From positions 2,542,001-2,606,000 of the forward strand of contig CBDCMP010000007.1 of the NCBI GenBank assembly GCA_965218985.1: 64,000 nucleotides of DNA, in the 5' to 3' direction. The position numbers were made by a program, and so were the translations under genes. Below the pieces are notes generated by a model. That model made no database searches and was not told the DNA's origin. It was given only the letters and a program-made list of their open reading frames with translations. Shown piece after piece: positions 53,006-62,772 of this stretch. This stretch comes from Pseudopedobacter sp965218985. GTDB lineage: Bacteria; Bacteroidota; Bacteroidia; Sphingobacteriales; Sphingobacteriaceae. Each line of letters begins with the position of its first letter. Position 1 is the first letter of the stretch.

Positions 53006-54119
53006 TATCCTATCCCTGCTGCTTACTTTTTTATATGCCGCCTTAGTGCTTTTTTTGAGAGGCGGTTGGTTAAAATTAACTGATTTTAAAGAAGCACCCA
53101 TACTTCCTCACACAAAAGTATCAGTTTTAATAGCTGCAAGAAATGAAGAGGACAAAATCCATTTGACAATTGAAGATATTCTTAGTCAGGATTATCCAAA
53201 AGATCTTTTAGAGTTGATCATCATTGATGATCATTCCACAGACAGCACTTCAGAGATCATCAGGCGTTATGCGGTTCATGGTGTGAAACTTATTGTATTG
53301 AATGAACGGGAACCCTTAAACTCCTACAAGAAAAAAGCCATTGCAGAAGGAATTCAATTGGCTGCAGGAGAACTGATTGTAACCACCGATGCAGATTGTA
53401 GAATGGGGCCCAGGTGGTTAGGTACTGTCGTGAATTTATATGAACAGTCAGACTTTAACCTCATCAGTTCCCCGGTTATCTATTTTGAGGAGCACAATCT
53501 GTTTGAACGGCTACAGGCCCTGGAGTTTCTATATCTGATCGGGTTGGGAGCGGCCGGCATAGGTAATAAAATGCCTTCCACCTGTAACGGAGCGAATTTA
53601 GCTTACAAAAAGAGTATGTTTTTAAAGTTAGATGGCTTTAAAGGAATCGATGATCTAGCATCAGGAGATGATGAATTGTTCCTCCATAAAGTGGCACATG
53701 CTCACCCCGGCAGTATTGGTTTTTGTAAATCATATGACGCTGTGGTGTATACTCATGGAAAAGAGAATCTTAAAGAATTCATCAGACAAAGGAAAAGATG
53801 GGCCAGCAAAAGCGTGAAATATAAGGACAAAAAAGTGATGTTCGTCGCCGTTGCCATATGGCTTTTCAATGTCTCCCTCATCACAAATTTGATCATTGGT
53901 TTCTTCTACCCTGATTTTTTAAAATTAGTGTGTATGCAGTTTGTCATCAAATTCATTGCTGAGTTCTTCTACCTGGAACCATTAACCACTTTTGCCAGAA
54001 GAAAGCATCTTATCTATTATTTGTCCTTTCTCACATTTTTACATGTCTTATATTTCGTTTACATTGGTGTTTTAGGCAATTCAGGTAAATATCACTGGAA
54101 AGGCAGAATGGTTAAATAA
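52986..54119 (+). CDS. Family 2 glycosyltransferase (membrane-bound)
   Basis: An N-terminal membrane helix is followed by the GT-A domain with IIIDDHSTDST, the TTDADCRMG metal site (DxD), and the QRKRW motif of processive or lipid-linked family 2 enzymes; three C-terminal helices follow. A TTG start overlaps the preceding gene by 20 bases. The substrate is unknown; linkage to the flippase-like gene suggests glycolipid synthesis. Confidence 0.9.
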   Translation: MTTTIVSILSLLLTFLYAALVLFLRGGWLKLTDFKEAPILPHTKVSVLIAARNEEDKIHLTIEDILSQDYPKDLLELIIIDDHSTDSTSEIIRRYAVHGVKLIVLNEREPLNSYKKKAIAEGIQLAAGELIVTTDADCRMGPRWLGTVVNLYEQSDFNLISSPVIYFEEHNLFERLQALEFLYLIGLGAAGIGNKMPSTCNGANLAYKKSMFLKLDGFKGIDDLASGDDELFLHKVAHAHPGSIGFCKSYDAVVYTHGKENLKEFIRQRKRWASKSVKYKDKKVMFVAVAIWLFNVSLITNLIIGFFYPDFLKLVCMQFVIKFIAEFFYLEPLTTFARRKHLIYYLSFLTFLHVLYFVYIGVLGNSGKYHWKGRMVK

Positions 54120-54134
54120 CTCAGCAATAGCATT

Positions 54135-55247
54135 GTGAATCGAGAACAAAAAAGTTTGTGGAGAAAATTCAAAAGGAATAAACTTTCCTTTGCGGGATTG
54201 TTGTTCATCATCTTCATTACCTTAATAGCTGTCTTGGGCTATCTCATCACGCCTGATAGCAGCCCAATGGCTAATCAGATGAATCTTCCTCTTAACATTG
54301 AAAAACCAGGTAAAACCTTTACGTTGTTGAAGATACCTAAAACTCCAGCACCCGAAAAAGTGGGATTGATCACTAAAATGCTTTACGGGCAGCCCTCAGA
54401 ATTTGATGACATTCCCATCACTGAATTTAAATTCAGTGAAGATAGTTTACGCTACAGGGAATATTTAGGCACTGAAGAAACCAGTGAATGGAACGAAGTC
54501 TCCTTAAAAAAATTTAACACAAGTAATCGTTCTGAGATACGTACCAAATTCATTACCAGAAAAACTTTCTGGCTGGGAACCGATATTTATGGCCGGGATT
54601 TACTAAGCAGAGTCATCATTGGCTCCAGAGTCTCATTAATGGTGGGTTTTATGGCGGTGCTGATCAGTCTTTTTTTGGGCGTGACTTTAGGCGCATCGGC
54701 TGGTTTTTTTGGAGGTAAAATAGATGCGGGCATCAGCTGGCTGATGAATGTTCTATGGTCTTTGCCTGCGCTGCTTTTAGTGATCGCCATCTCCTTCGCT
54801 CTTGGTAAAGGCTTTTGGCAGGTTTTCATAGCCGTAGGACTATCCATGTGGGTGGAGGTTGCCAGATTGGTGCGCGGTCAGGTGATCTCTATGAAAAATG
54901 CCCAATTCATAGAAGCTGCAAAATCTTTGGGGTTTAACAATTCCCGGATCATTTATCGTCACCTGCTACCTAATATCATTGGACCCATTTTGGTAGTGGC
55001 AGCCTCTAATTTCGCATCGGCAATATTATTGGAAGCAGGTCTTAGTTTTTTAGGATTTGGTGCGCAGCCACCTATGCCCACCTGGGGCGGGATGATAAAG
55101 GAACATTATGGTTATATTGTGATGGATGCTGCATACCTGGCGGTTGTACCAGGTATGATGATCATGCTGATGGTGTATGCTTTTAATTTGATAACCATTG
55201 GATTAAGAGATCTCTTTGATGTTAAATCACAAAATACAAATGTTTAG
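54135..55247 (+). CDS. DppC/OppC-type ABC transporter permease
   Basis: Inner-membrane permease for peptides or other solutes. A first helix (about 18-38) is followed by a periplasmic insert of some 110 residues, then the permease domain with the EAAKSLGFNNSRIIYRH coupling helix (EAA motif) and ends LEAGLSFLGFGAQPP. GTG start. Partner DppB-like permease, binding protein and ATPase genes are not adjacent, so the transporter must be assembled from distant genes. Confidence 0.9.
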   Translation: MNREQKSLWRKFKRNKLSFAGLLFIIFITLIAVLGYLITPDSSPMANQMNLPLNIEKPGKTFTLLKIPKTPAPEKVGLITKMLYGQPSEFDDIPITEFKFSEDSLRYREYLGTEETSEWNEVSLKKFNTSNRSEIRTKFITRKTFWLGTDIYGRDLLSRVIIGSRVSLMVGFMAVLISLFLGVTLGASAGFFGGKIDAGISWLMNVLWSLPALLLVIAISFALGKGFWQVFIAVGLSMWVEVARLVRGQVISMKNAQFIEAAKSLGFNNSRIIYRHLLPNIIGPILVVAASNFASAILLEAGLSFLGFGAQPPMPTWGGMIKEHYGYIVMDAAYLAVVPGMMIMLMVYAFNLITIGLRDLFDVKSQNTNV

Positions 55248-55300
55248 TTTGCGGTTTTGAACAAGATTAATTACATTAGTTAGCTTCTAAAACACCATTT

Positions 55301-56551
55301 TTGATACCAAAACAAAATCAGTCTGACAACGATGACGAATTAGATCTCATCGAGCTATTGCTTAAAAGACAAGCTGAACTAAATGCGCTGTTAGAAATCA
55401 CCCGTGCCATCAACAGTAACGTCTCCAGTAATACGCTGGTGGAGATGTTAGAGATGATTATGCTGAGCAACCTTAAAGTCAGAAAATTCCGGCTACTTCT
55501 GCAAAACATCAATGAATACCATTGCGTATCCAACTTTGGTGGCGAATTAGAGTCATTTGAAAACCTGCAATCTATTGCGGCAGAATTATCTTCCTTAAAA
55601 ACCCCGGTACATATCTCTGGACATCCAGATCCTTTATTGAATCACTACGATTACTTCATCCCTGTGCACCATAAGGATGAAGCCTTGGCTTTTGTGCTGG
55701 TTGGTGATTTCGAAAGTAACGAGAAGCTATTGGATAATAAAGTGGATTACATCCAAACGCTTATCAATGTGATCATCGTTGCCTTTGAAAATAAAAAACT
55801 TTTCAAAGAACGGTTGCACAGAGAACGTTTGCAAAGAGAGGTAGAACTCGCCCAACAGGTGCAAAACATGTTAATTCCGCAAAAACTCCCAAAAAACTTG
55901 GTTTTTGACGTGGAAGCTATTTATAGGCCGCACCAAAGTATTGGAGGAGATTACTTTGATTTTATCCAGCTGAATGAAAAGGAATTCCTGTGGTGTGTGG
56001 CAGATGTATCGGGCAAAGGAATCTCCGCTGCCCTGATCATGGCTAACTTTCAGGCCAGTTTAAGAGCCTTGGTCTCTTTAGATATAAAATTATCTGTACT
56101 TGTTGAAAGATTGAATGCCGTAGTCTATAATAATACAAAGGGAGATAGGTTCATCACCCTCTTCATCGGGATCTATAACGAGAAAACTAAGAAAGTGAGA
56201 TACATCAATGCAGGGCACAACGCCTCCTTGATCTTCCAAAATGAAACCATCACCCCTTTAAAAACCGGCACAACCATGATTGGCGTTTTTGATGAATTGC
56301 CATTCATCAATGAAGAAGAGATAGAGATCCTGGACAAAGCGATCATCTTTAACTATACCGATGGACTGATTGAGTATGACGGAGAGGAAGATCAATCTTT
56401 ATCTGAAGAGGACTTGATGGAATTTATCACTCAAAATAAAAACAAAGACTTAAACTGCATCCATCAGGAATTGATTGACAAGATGGACGCTTTAAGAAAC
56501 AATGGAGAGGCTACGGACGACATCACTATTCTTTCCATCAAATTTCATTGA
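55301..56551 (+). CDS. RsbU/SpoIIE-type PP2C phosphatase with sensory N-terminus
   Basis: A helical start (10-45) and a GAF-like region (about 45-165) precede a coiled linker and the PP2C-type SpoIIE domain (190-416). Metal-binding motifs are visible: GGDYFDF (215-221), DVSGKG (235-240), NAGHN (303-307), TDG (353-355) and DD (406-407). It would dephosphorylate an anti-sigma-factor antagonist in a partner-switching pathway; no such partners are in the window. Start is TTG. Confidence 0.9.
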   Translation: MIPKQNQSDNDDELDLIELLLKRQAELNALLEITRAINSNVSSNTLVEMLEMIMLSNLKVRKFRLLLQNINEYHCVSNFGGELESFENLQSIAAELSSLKTPVHISGHPDPLLNHYDYFIPVHHKDEALAFVLVGDFESNEKLLDNKVDYIQTLINVIIVAFENKKLFKERLHRERLQREVELAQQVQNMLIPQKLPKNLVFDVEAIYRPHQSIGGDYFDFIQLNEKEFLWCVADVSGKGISAALIMANFQASLRALVSLDIKLSVLVERLNAVVYNNTKGDRFITLFIGIYNEKTKKVRYINAGHNASLIFQNETITPLKTGTTMIGVFDELPFINEEEIEILDKAIIFNYTDGLIEYDGEEDQSLSEEDLMEFITQNKNKDLNCIHQELIDKMDALRNNGEATDDITILSIKFH

Positions 56552-56708
56552 CCCGGCAAATTTTTAAATGCCCGACTATGTTTTTCATCCTTATCAAGAA
56601 AAACCTACCTTTATAATTCTAAAATCATTACATGAAATAGCACGTTAATCGTGAAATTCATATTGATTTGTAGAGCCAGATCAATCAATATTAAATCATT
56701 TTAAGCAA

Positions 56709-57308
56709 ATGTTGGCTGCATTTTATCAGGAAGAATTGTTAGAGGCTGGCTGCGATGAAGCCGGAAGAGGCTGCCTTGCCGGACCTGTTTTTGCCGCCGC
56801 AGTGATCCTTCCCAAAGATTACCACCACCCTCTTCTGAACGATTCTAAACAAATCAAAGAGAAAGACCGGTATGAACTTAGGTTGGAGATAGAGAAAAAT
56901 GCCCTCTCTTACGCCGTTGCCATGGTAAATCATATAGAGATTGATGAAATCAACATCTTAAATGCTTCTTTTTTGGCAATGCACAGAGCGATTGACAAGC
57001 TTACCATTCAGCCTCAATTTTTGATCATCGATGGAAATCGCTTTAACACCTATAAAGACGTTAAACATGAGTGTATCATTAAAGGGGATGGGAAGTACTT
57101 CTCTATTGCAGCAGCTTCTATTTTAGCAAAAACTTACCGGGACGATTTCATGGAGAATATTCATCAGGAATTCCCTCGATATAAATGGAATCAGAATAAA
57201 GGTTACCCCACCACACATCATCGGGTCACCATTCTGGAACATGGATTCAGCCCCTACCACCGTAAAACTTTTAGGGTCTCTGACCCGCAACTATCCATTT
57301 TTTTCTAA
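56709..57308 (+). CDS. rnhB: Ribonuclease HII
   Basis: Removes RNA from RNA-DNA hybrids and single ribonucleotides from DNA. The motif AGCDEAGRGCLAGP gives Asp16 and Glu17; LIIDGN gives Asp108, and the SIAAASILAKTYRD segment holds the fourth acidic residue nearby. Length 199, normal. It is monocistronic upstream of the GT4 gene, 9 bases between them. Confidence 0.95.
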   Translation: MLAAFYQEELLEAGCDEAGRGCLAGPVFAAAVILPKDYHHPLLNDSKQIKEKDRYELRLEIEKNALSYAVAMVNHIEIDEINILNASFLAMHRAIDKLTIQPQFLIIDGNRFNTYKDVKHECIIKGDGKYFSIAAASILAKTYRDDFMENIHQEFPRYKWNQNKGYPTTHHRVTILEHGFSPYHRKTFRVSDPQLSIFF

Positions 57309-57317
57309 ATTGCCTAA

Positions 57318-58526
57318 ATGAGATTGTTGTTGCTAACCAAACATGTTCCTTTTCCAGCCGATGGTGGTTATGCAATAGTGGTGCAGAATACCATCAAAAT
57401 GCTCATTGATCTTGGTTTAGACATCACTTTATTCAGTCTTAACACCACTAAACATTATATTCGGGTAAAGGATATTCAGGACCCGCTTTTTCAAAAGATT
57501 AAATTCATACAATATAAAATTGATAACCGTGTGAGGGCAAAAGATGCTTTCTTCAATCTTTTCTCTGATCAATCCTATAATATCAGCCGCTTTTATGACC
57601 TTGGCTGTGTTGAAAAATTAGGACATGTTTTAAGGACCAACGAGTTTGACATTGTACAATTCGAAGGTTTACAGGTAACACCCTATTTGGATGTAGTTAA
57701 GGCAAATACTCCTGCTAAATTAATCTATAGAGCGCATAATATTGAGCACCAGATATGGAAGCAATTAACCACAAAGGAGAATTTCTTCTTCAGAAGGATT
57801 TATCTTCAGTTTTTGAGTAAGAGGTTACAAAAGTTTGAGTTTAAAATCCTTAACGATTTTGACACTTTAATAGCTATCAGCTTTGTGGATGAATACTTTT
57901 TTAGGAGTATAGGCTGCACCATACCCATTCACACTTTGCCAGTAGCACTAAATTTAGAGGATTACAAAAATGATTTTAAGCCATCTCCCCATAAAAGCGT
58001 GGGTTATATCGGGTCTATGGATTGGCGCCCGAATATAGAAGGGCTGGATTGGTTTCTGGATAAGGTTTGGCCTTCCATCCAACAATTGGGCTCTGGCATC
58101 ACCTTCCATCTTGCTGGTAAAAACATCCCTAAGCAGTTTGAAATTACCGGAGACGAATCTTTCATCATGGAAGGCCAGGTTGAGAATGCTCTTGAATTCA
58201 TCAGCAGACAGCACATATTAATCGTCCCCTTACTCTCAGGTAGTGGCATGAGGGTGAAGATTATTGAAGCTATGGCTTTAGGGAAATGCATCATCGCCAC
58301 TTCCATTGCTGCGGAAGGTATCAACTATCATCATGAAAAAGACATACTCATCGCTGATAAAGCCGACGAATTTTATAAACAAATCTTACGTTGCTTCACG
58401 GATAAAACCTTGATCAATAAAATCGGACAGGGTGCGAGAAAATTGGTGGAAAAGAATCATGACCACCAAAAACACAGTAAAGCTTTACTAAAAGTTTACC
58501 AGCAGCTTTGTGAGGTGGAGGTCTGA
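57318..58526 (+). CDS. Family 4-type glycosyltransferase
   Basis: GT-B fold enzyme of 402 residues. N-terminal half: acceptor-binding RLLLLTKHVPFPADGG loop. C-terminal half: VGYIGSMDWRPNIEG phosphate loop, and the MRVKIIEAMALGKCIIATSIAAEGI segment with the ExxxxxG-like donor site. Donor and acceptor are unknown. It has no signal or membrane span. The neighbour rnhB gives no functional hint. Confidence 0.9.
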   Translation: MRLLLLTKHVPFPADGGYAIVVQNTIKMLIDLGLDITLFSLNTTKHYIRVKDIQDPLFQKIKFIQYKIDNRVRAKDAFFNLFSDQSYNISRFYDLGCVEKLGHVLRTNEFDIVQFEGLQVTPYLDVVKANTPAKLIYRAHNIEHQIWKQLTTKENFFFRRIYLQFLSKRLQKFEFKILNDFDTLIAISFVDEYFFRSIGCTIPIHTLPVALNLEDYKNDFKPSPHKSVGYIGSMDWRPNIEGLDWFLDKVWPSIQQLGSGITFHLAGKNIPKQFEITGDESFIMEGQVENALEFISRQHILIVPLLSGSGMRVKIIEAMALGKCIIATSIAAEGINYHHEKDILIADKADEFYKQILRCFTDKTLINKIGQGARKLVEKNHDHQKHSKALLKVYQQLCEVEV

Positions 58527-58597
58527 AAATTTATTAATTTCGCTCTACTTAAAATTCAAAACTGGCTCTCTCCAGATTGCCTACTTAATTAAATTAC

Positions 58598-59680
58598 ATG
58601 AATAATACAGCTTTAACAGATAAACACATGGCTTTAGGGGCTAAAATGGTTCCTTTCGCCGGCTATAACATGCCAGTTCAATATGCAGGTATCAATGCAG
58701 AGCATGAAACAGTGAGAACTGGTGTAGGTGTTTTTGACGTGAGCCATATGGGTGAATTTATCTTAAAAGGAGATAAAGCTTTGGAGCTTATACAAAAGGT
58801 AAGTTCAAATGACGCTGCTAAATTATTTGACGGTAAGATTCAATATTCTTGTCTACCCAATTTGGATGGAGGCATTGTGGATGATTTACTGGTTTACCGC
58901 ATTGACGAAAAAACTTATATGCTGGTGGTAAATGCTTCAAATATTGAAAAAGACTGGAAATGGATCAGTGGATTCAATACCTATGGAGTGGAGATGAAAA
59001 ACATTTCTGACAGCACCTCTCTGTTGGCGGTTCAGGGCCCTAAAGCTGCCGAAGCTTTACAAAGTTTAACTGATGTGAACCTCTCTGAAATGGAATATTA
59101 CACCTTTAAGAAAGGAACTTTTGCCGGAGTTTCCAATGTCCTCATCTCCGCAACCGGTTACACAGGTGCGGGTGGTTTCGAACTTTATTTTGAAAATTCC
59201 CATGCCGACAGGATTTGGGATGCTATTTTCAAAGCCGGTAAATCCCTTGGCATAAAACCGATAGGACTAGGGGCAAGGGACACTTTAAGACTGGAAATGG
59301 GTTTCTGCCTGTATGGAAATGACATTGATGACACTACTTCTCCTATTGAAGCCGGGTTAGGCTGGGTAACCAAGTTCAATAAAGACTTCAACAACTCCCA
59401 AAATTTATCAGAACAAAAGCAGCAAGGCGTTTTAAAAAAATTGGTGGGATTTGAAATGACGGAGAGAGGCATACCAAGACATGATTATGAGATCGTAAAT
59501 GAAGAGGGAGAAACGATAGGAAAAGTGACTTCGGGCACACAATCCCCTTCTTTACAAAAAGCGATAGGAATAGGTTACGTGAAAACAGATGCATCGAAAG
59601 AAGGTACAGAAATCCTTATCAAGATCCGCGATCACAAAGTGAAAGCTAAAATTGTGAAACTTCCATTCTACAAGAAATAA
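58598..59680 (+). CDS. gcvT: Aminomethyltransferase (glycine cleavage T protein)
   Basis: Transfers the aminomethyl carbon of glycine to tetrahydrofolate. Segments MVPFAGYNMPVQY, FDVSHMGE, LEMGFCLYGND and the tetrahydrofolate-binding Asp of NDIDD are typical. Length 360 is normal. The gcvH and gcvP genes are not adjacent. The next gene starts right after the stop. Confidence 0.96.
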   Translation: MNNTALTDKHMALGAKMVPFAGYNMPVQYAGINAEHETVRTGVGVFDVSHMGEFILKGDKALELIQKVSSNDAAKLFDGKIQYSCLPNLDGGIVDDLLVYRIDEKTYMLVVNASNIEKDWKWISGFNTYGVEMKNISDSTSLLAVQGPKAAEALQSLTDVNLSEMEYYTFKKGTFAGVSNVLISATGYTGAGGFELYFENSHADRIWDAIFKAGKSLGIKPIGLGARDTLRLEMGFCLYGNDIDDTTSPIEAGLGWVTKFNKDFNNSQNLSEQKQQGVLKKLVGFEMTERGIPRHDYEIVNEEGETIGKVTSGTQSPSLQKAIGIGYVKTDASKEGTEILIKIRDHKVKAKIVKLPFYKK

Positions 59681-60397
59681 ATGACTCAAAAAAGAAAGAT
59701 AGAGGTCTGTTTCACTCCTTATCTACTTCCTCTTTATGATATAAAAAATTCAATCGTTGTAGTGATTGATATTTTCAGGGCAACCACCTCCATTTGTTAT
59801 GGAATTGAGAACGGCGCACAAGCCATCATTCCAGTGGCCACGGTGGAGGAATGTAAAAACTATGAGGACGGTGTTTGCCTTTTAGCCGCCGAGCGTGATG
59901 GACAAGTAGTGGAAGGTTTTGATTTTGGTAATTCTCCCTTTGCTTATGCAAAGGATAAAGTAAAAGGAAAAACAGTGGTATTAACCACCACAAATGGCAC
60001 CCATGCGATAGATGAATCTAAAAAAACCGCTCATCAGGTGGTTATTGGGTCTTTTTTAAACCTTGATGCCATTTGCGACTATCTAAAAACTCAGGATAAA
60101 GACGTTTTTCTTTTATGCGCTGGCTGGAAAAACAAATTCAACCTGGAGGACACCTTATTCGCCGGTGCTGTAGTTCATCAACTTAAAGATGAGGATTACT
60201 TTTTAGATGATTCCAGTATAGCTGCACAAGACCTATACTTACAGGCGAAAGATGATTTAAACGCCTACACCGCAAAAACCTCACATAGCGAAAGGTTAAA
60301 AAAGTTAGGTATAGAAGAAGATATCAAATTCTGTCTGAATGTAAATATCACCAGGGCTATTCCCGTTTTAAAAGGAGATGGGTTGGTAAAGCTTTGA
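59681..60397 (+). CDS. comB: 2-phosphosulfolactate phosphatase (ComB family)
   Basis: Family known from coenzyme M synthesis in archaea, where it removes phosphate from 2-phospho-3-sulfolactate. Seen: VVVIDIFRATTSI, GNSPFAY and TTTNGTHAI. Bacteroidetes do not make coenzyme M, so the reaction here is probably different (sulfonate or other small phosphate ester); that is inferred. It begins directly after the gcvT stop, so the two are co-translated. Confidence 0.88.
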   Translation: MTQKRKIEVCFTPYLLPLYDIKNSIVVVIDIFRATTSICYGIENGAQAIIPVATVEECKNYEDGVCLLAAERDGQVVEGFDFGNSPFAYAKDKVKGKTVVLTTTNGTHAIDESKKTAHQVVIGSFLNLDAICDYLKTQDKDVFLLCAGWKNKFNLEDTLFAGAVVHQLKDEDYFLDDSSIAAQDLYLQAKDDLNAYTAKTSHSERLKKLGIEEDIKFCLNVNITRAIPVLKGDGLVKL

Positions 60398-60463
60398 AAT
60401 ACATGATTTCACACGTAAAATCTTACAATTGGCAAAAAGCTATATTTGATAAACCTATAAATT

Positions 60464-62050
60464 ATGAGAAGAAAACAATTCATCCTGACTGGCTTAATAG
60501 CGGTTGCTCATTTGGTGAATGCACAGGACAAAACTGCCATGAAATACGCAGCAAGCATTACCAGCGAAGATGCATCCAAAAGGCTGAATATCCTGGCTTC
60601 AGATGCTTTTGAAGGTAGGGAAACCGGAAAACCGGGTGCTGCAAAAGCGGCTCAGTATATTAAAGAACAATTCCAGAGTTTTGGCTTGAAAGGTGCGGTC
60701 AACGGAGATTATTTCCAGATGCTGGATCTGAAAGAGAAAACTTCTTTACAAAGGAATGTGATTGTCAATGGCGAACCATTGGAGTTTTTAGAAGATTATT
60801 ATGTGCTTCCGGGAACTTATGCAGATACTAAAAAAACTTTTAAAAATTTCGTTTTCGTAGGCTACGGGATTGAATCTGATCAATACGATGATCTTAGCAA
60901 CTTAAATCTGGAGGGAAAGGTTGCCATCATTTTACCTGGCGAACCTACTTTAAATGGAAAATCCCTGATCAGCGGAACTGAAAAGATGTCTGAATGGACC
61001 ACCAGCAGAACAAAAAAAATATCGGCCATAAAAGCCAAAAAACCTGCCACCATCATCATCCTTTCCAAAGACATATCAAGGATACAAGCTGCCAAAGCCT
61101 ACTTTGACAGACCTTCTCTGGTTTTAGGGGAAGACAAAAATGACGGACCATTAACTATTTATTGCTCGGATAGTACCATCAATAAGCTCATGAGCGAAAC
61201 TTCAAAAAAAGTGGATAGTTTAAAAAGTAAAATCGATGATTCTTTAAAACCCATGACTTTCAGTTTCAATGCCAATTTAGACATTGATCTGCAAAGCAAA
61301 CTCACGCCTGTGGAGGCAAAGAATGTACTGGGCTTTCTGGAAGGTGCTGATCCCAAACTTAAAAACGAAATTTTAGTGGTGACAGCACACTATGACCATT
61401 TGGGAATCGGTGGGCCTGACGGTGATGTTTACAATGGAGCAGATGATGACGGCTCGGGTACGACAGGTGTTTTAGAGATAGCCGAGGCCTTTTCAAAAGC
61501 AAAAAAGGATGGGAAAGGTCCCAAAAGAAGCGTACTGTTTATGACCGTGGTTGGAGAGGAAAAGGGGTTGTTAGGCTCTGAATGGTACTCAGATCATCCA
61601 GTATTCCCTTTAGAGAACACCATCACAGATTTAAATATCGATATGATTGGAAGAGTTGGAGAATTATATAAAGGCAAGCAAGACTCTGCAAATTATATTT
61701 ACGTGATAGGTTCAGAAAAGCTCAGCTCCACCCTAAAGGTGATCAACGAAAAGAATAATGATCTATATACTCATCTTACCTTAGATTATAAATATGATGA
61801 TCCCGCAGATCCAAATAGGTTTTATTACCGATCGGATCATTATAATTTCGCTAAACATCATATTCCTATTATTTTCTTCTTTAACGGCGTTCATGAAGAT
61901 TATCATAAAAAAACAGACGAGGTCAGGAAGATCAATTTCCCGCTATTGGCAAAGAGAGCTCAATTGGTGTTTTATGATGCCTGGGATTTGGCAAACCGGG
62001 CAGACCGCCCTGTGGTGGATAGAACCAATGATATGCCCGCAGACAAGTAA
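60464..62050 (+). CDS. Secreted M28-family zinc peptidase with PA-like insert
   Basis: Aminopeptidase-type metalloenzyme. A signal peptide (about 1-20, ending VNAQ) is followed by a lid/PA-like region (about 120-240) and the M28 catalytic domain. Predicted zinc ligands are His309 (TAHYDH), Asp327 (NGADDDG), Glu366 (VGEEKG, with Glu365 as base), Asp393 (NIDMIG) and His481 (DYHKKTD). It acts on peptides outside the cytoplasm. A terminator follows. Confidence 0.93.
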   Translation: MRRKQFILTGLIAVAHLVNAQDKTAMKYAASITSEDASKRLNILASDAFEGRETGKPGAAKAAQYIKEQFQSFGLKGAVNGDYFQMLDLKEKTSLQRNVIVNGEPLEFLEDYYVLPGTYADTKKTFKNFVFVGYGIESDQYDDLSNLNLEGKVAIILPGEPTLNGKSLISGTEKMSEWTTSRTKKISAIKAKKPATIIILSKDISRIQAAKAYFDRPSLVLGEDKNDGPLTIYCSDSTINKLMSETSKKVDSLKSKIDDSLKPMTFSFNANLDIDLQSKLTPVEAKNVLGFLEGADPKLKNEILVVTAHYDHLGIGGPDGDVYNGADDDGSGTTGVLEIAEAFSKAKKDGKGPKRSVLFMTVVGEEKGLLGSEWYSDHPVFPLENTITDLNIDMIGRVGELYKGKQDSANYIYVIGSEKLSSTLKVINEKNNDLYTHLTLDYKYDDPADPNRFYYRSDHYNFAKHHIPIIFFFNGVHEDYHKKTDEVRKINFPLLAKRAQLVFYDAWDLANRADRPVVDRTNDMPADK

Positions 62051-62054
62051 ATAA

Positions 62055-62085
62055 AAAAGGGGCAGCAGAATCTGTTGCCCCTTTT
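62055..62085. terminator. Bidirectional terminator
   Basis: The 10-bp stem AAAAGGGGCA (62055-62064) / TGCCCCTTTT (62076-62085) lies between two convergent genes. Confidence 0.9.
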
Positions 62086-62115
62086 CATTTTTATCATTTT
62101 TTAGCATTTAGCTGA

Positions 62116-62565
62116 TCAAGCTATTTGTATATCTTCCATTCTGGAGAAGAAGTTTTCAAAATTCACTGTATTGCCGCTCAGCCAGTTCAACATGGCAAAA
62201 ATCCCTTTCTCTTCCTCTTTCACATTCTCTCCGGTTAAAGCTACAAAATCTTTCATCACTGCAGGAATTACTTGAAGAGACACTTCCTTTGCTGCAGCAT
62301 TGCTGATCCCGTAATACTTATTTAAACGATTACAGTATTTATTGATCATCATTTTTACCACCGTGTTCTGCTCCGATTTCTTCGAACGGAAAAAACTCAT
62401 CAGGTCTTTCACTCTCCCATTATCAAGTTCAGATCTTAATACATCAAAAATCACTCCTGAAGCGTCATTTGCCACAGCTTCCAGAGAGCTTTCTGCTATC
62501 CCAGCATTCAAGAAAACTTCTTTATCAGCGTTTTCTTTGACCAATTGATTTAGTTTTTCAAACAT
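62116..62565 (-). CDS. Helical protein of unknown function (DUF937/DUF2780-like)
   Basis: A 149-residue, mostly alpha-helical cytoplasmic protein with no signal peptide. The spacing of helices and the segment MLNWLSGNTVNFENFFSRM recall the DUF937/DUF2780 group of small bacterial helical proteins, but the match is weak. It has its own upstream region of about 200 AT-rich bases. Function unknown. Confidence 0.6.
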   Translation of the reverse strand: MFEKLNQLVKENADKEVFLNAGIAESSLEAVANDASGVIFDVLRSELDNGRVKDLMSFFRSKKSEQNTVVKMMINKYCNRLNKYYGISNAAAKEVSLQVIPAVMKDFVALTGENVKEEEKGIFAMLNWLSGNTVNFENFFSRMEDIQIA

Positions 62566-62707
62566 TTTTTTAAGGATGTAATCGTGATTATTAAATTATG
62601 TACAAATGAAACGATTATGTATCATAAATACAAATATTTATATGATTTTTTTAAGAAAATTTACTATAATCAAACATTTTTTGTTAAAATAAAAATAATC
62701 AATAGCC

Positions 62708-62748
62708 AAAAAAAGAACCTATAAATTTAATATAAAGGTTCTTTTTTT
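62708..62748 (-). terminator. Terminator of the OmpA-family gene
   Basis: The 13-bp stem 62708-62720 / 62736-62748, with A/T-rich ends, lies on the downstream side of the minus-strand OmpA-like gene. Confidence 0.85.
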
Positions 62749-62772
62749 TAACTCTTGAGCCAGCCAGTTGTG

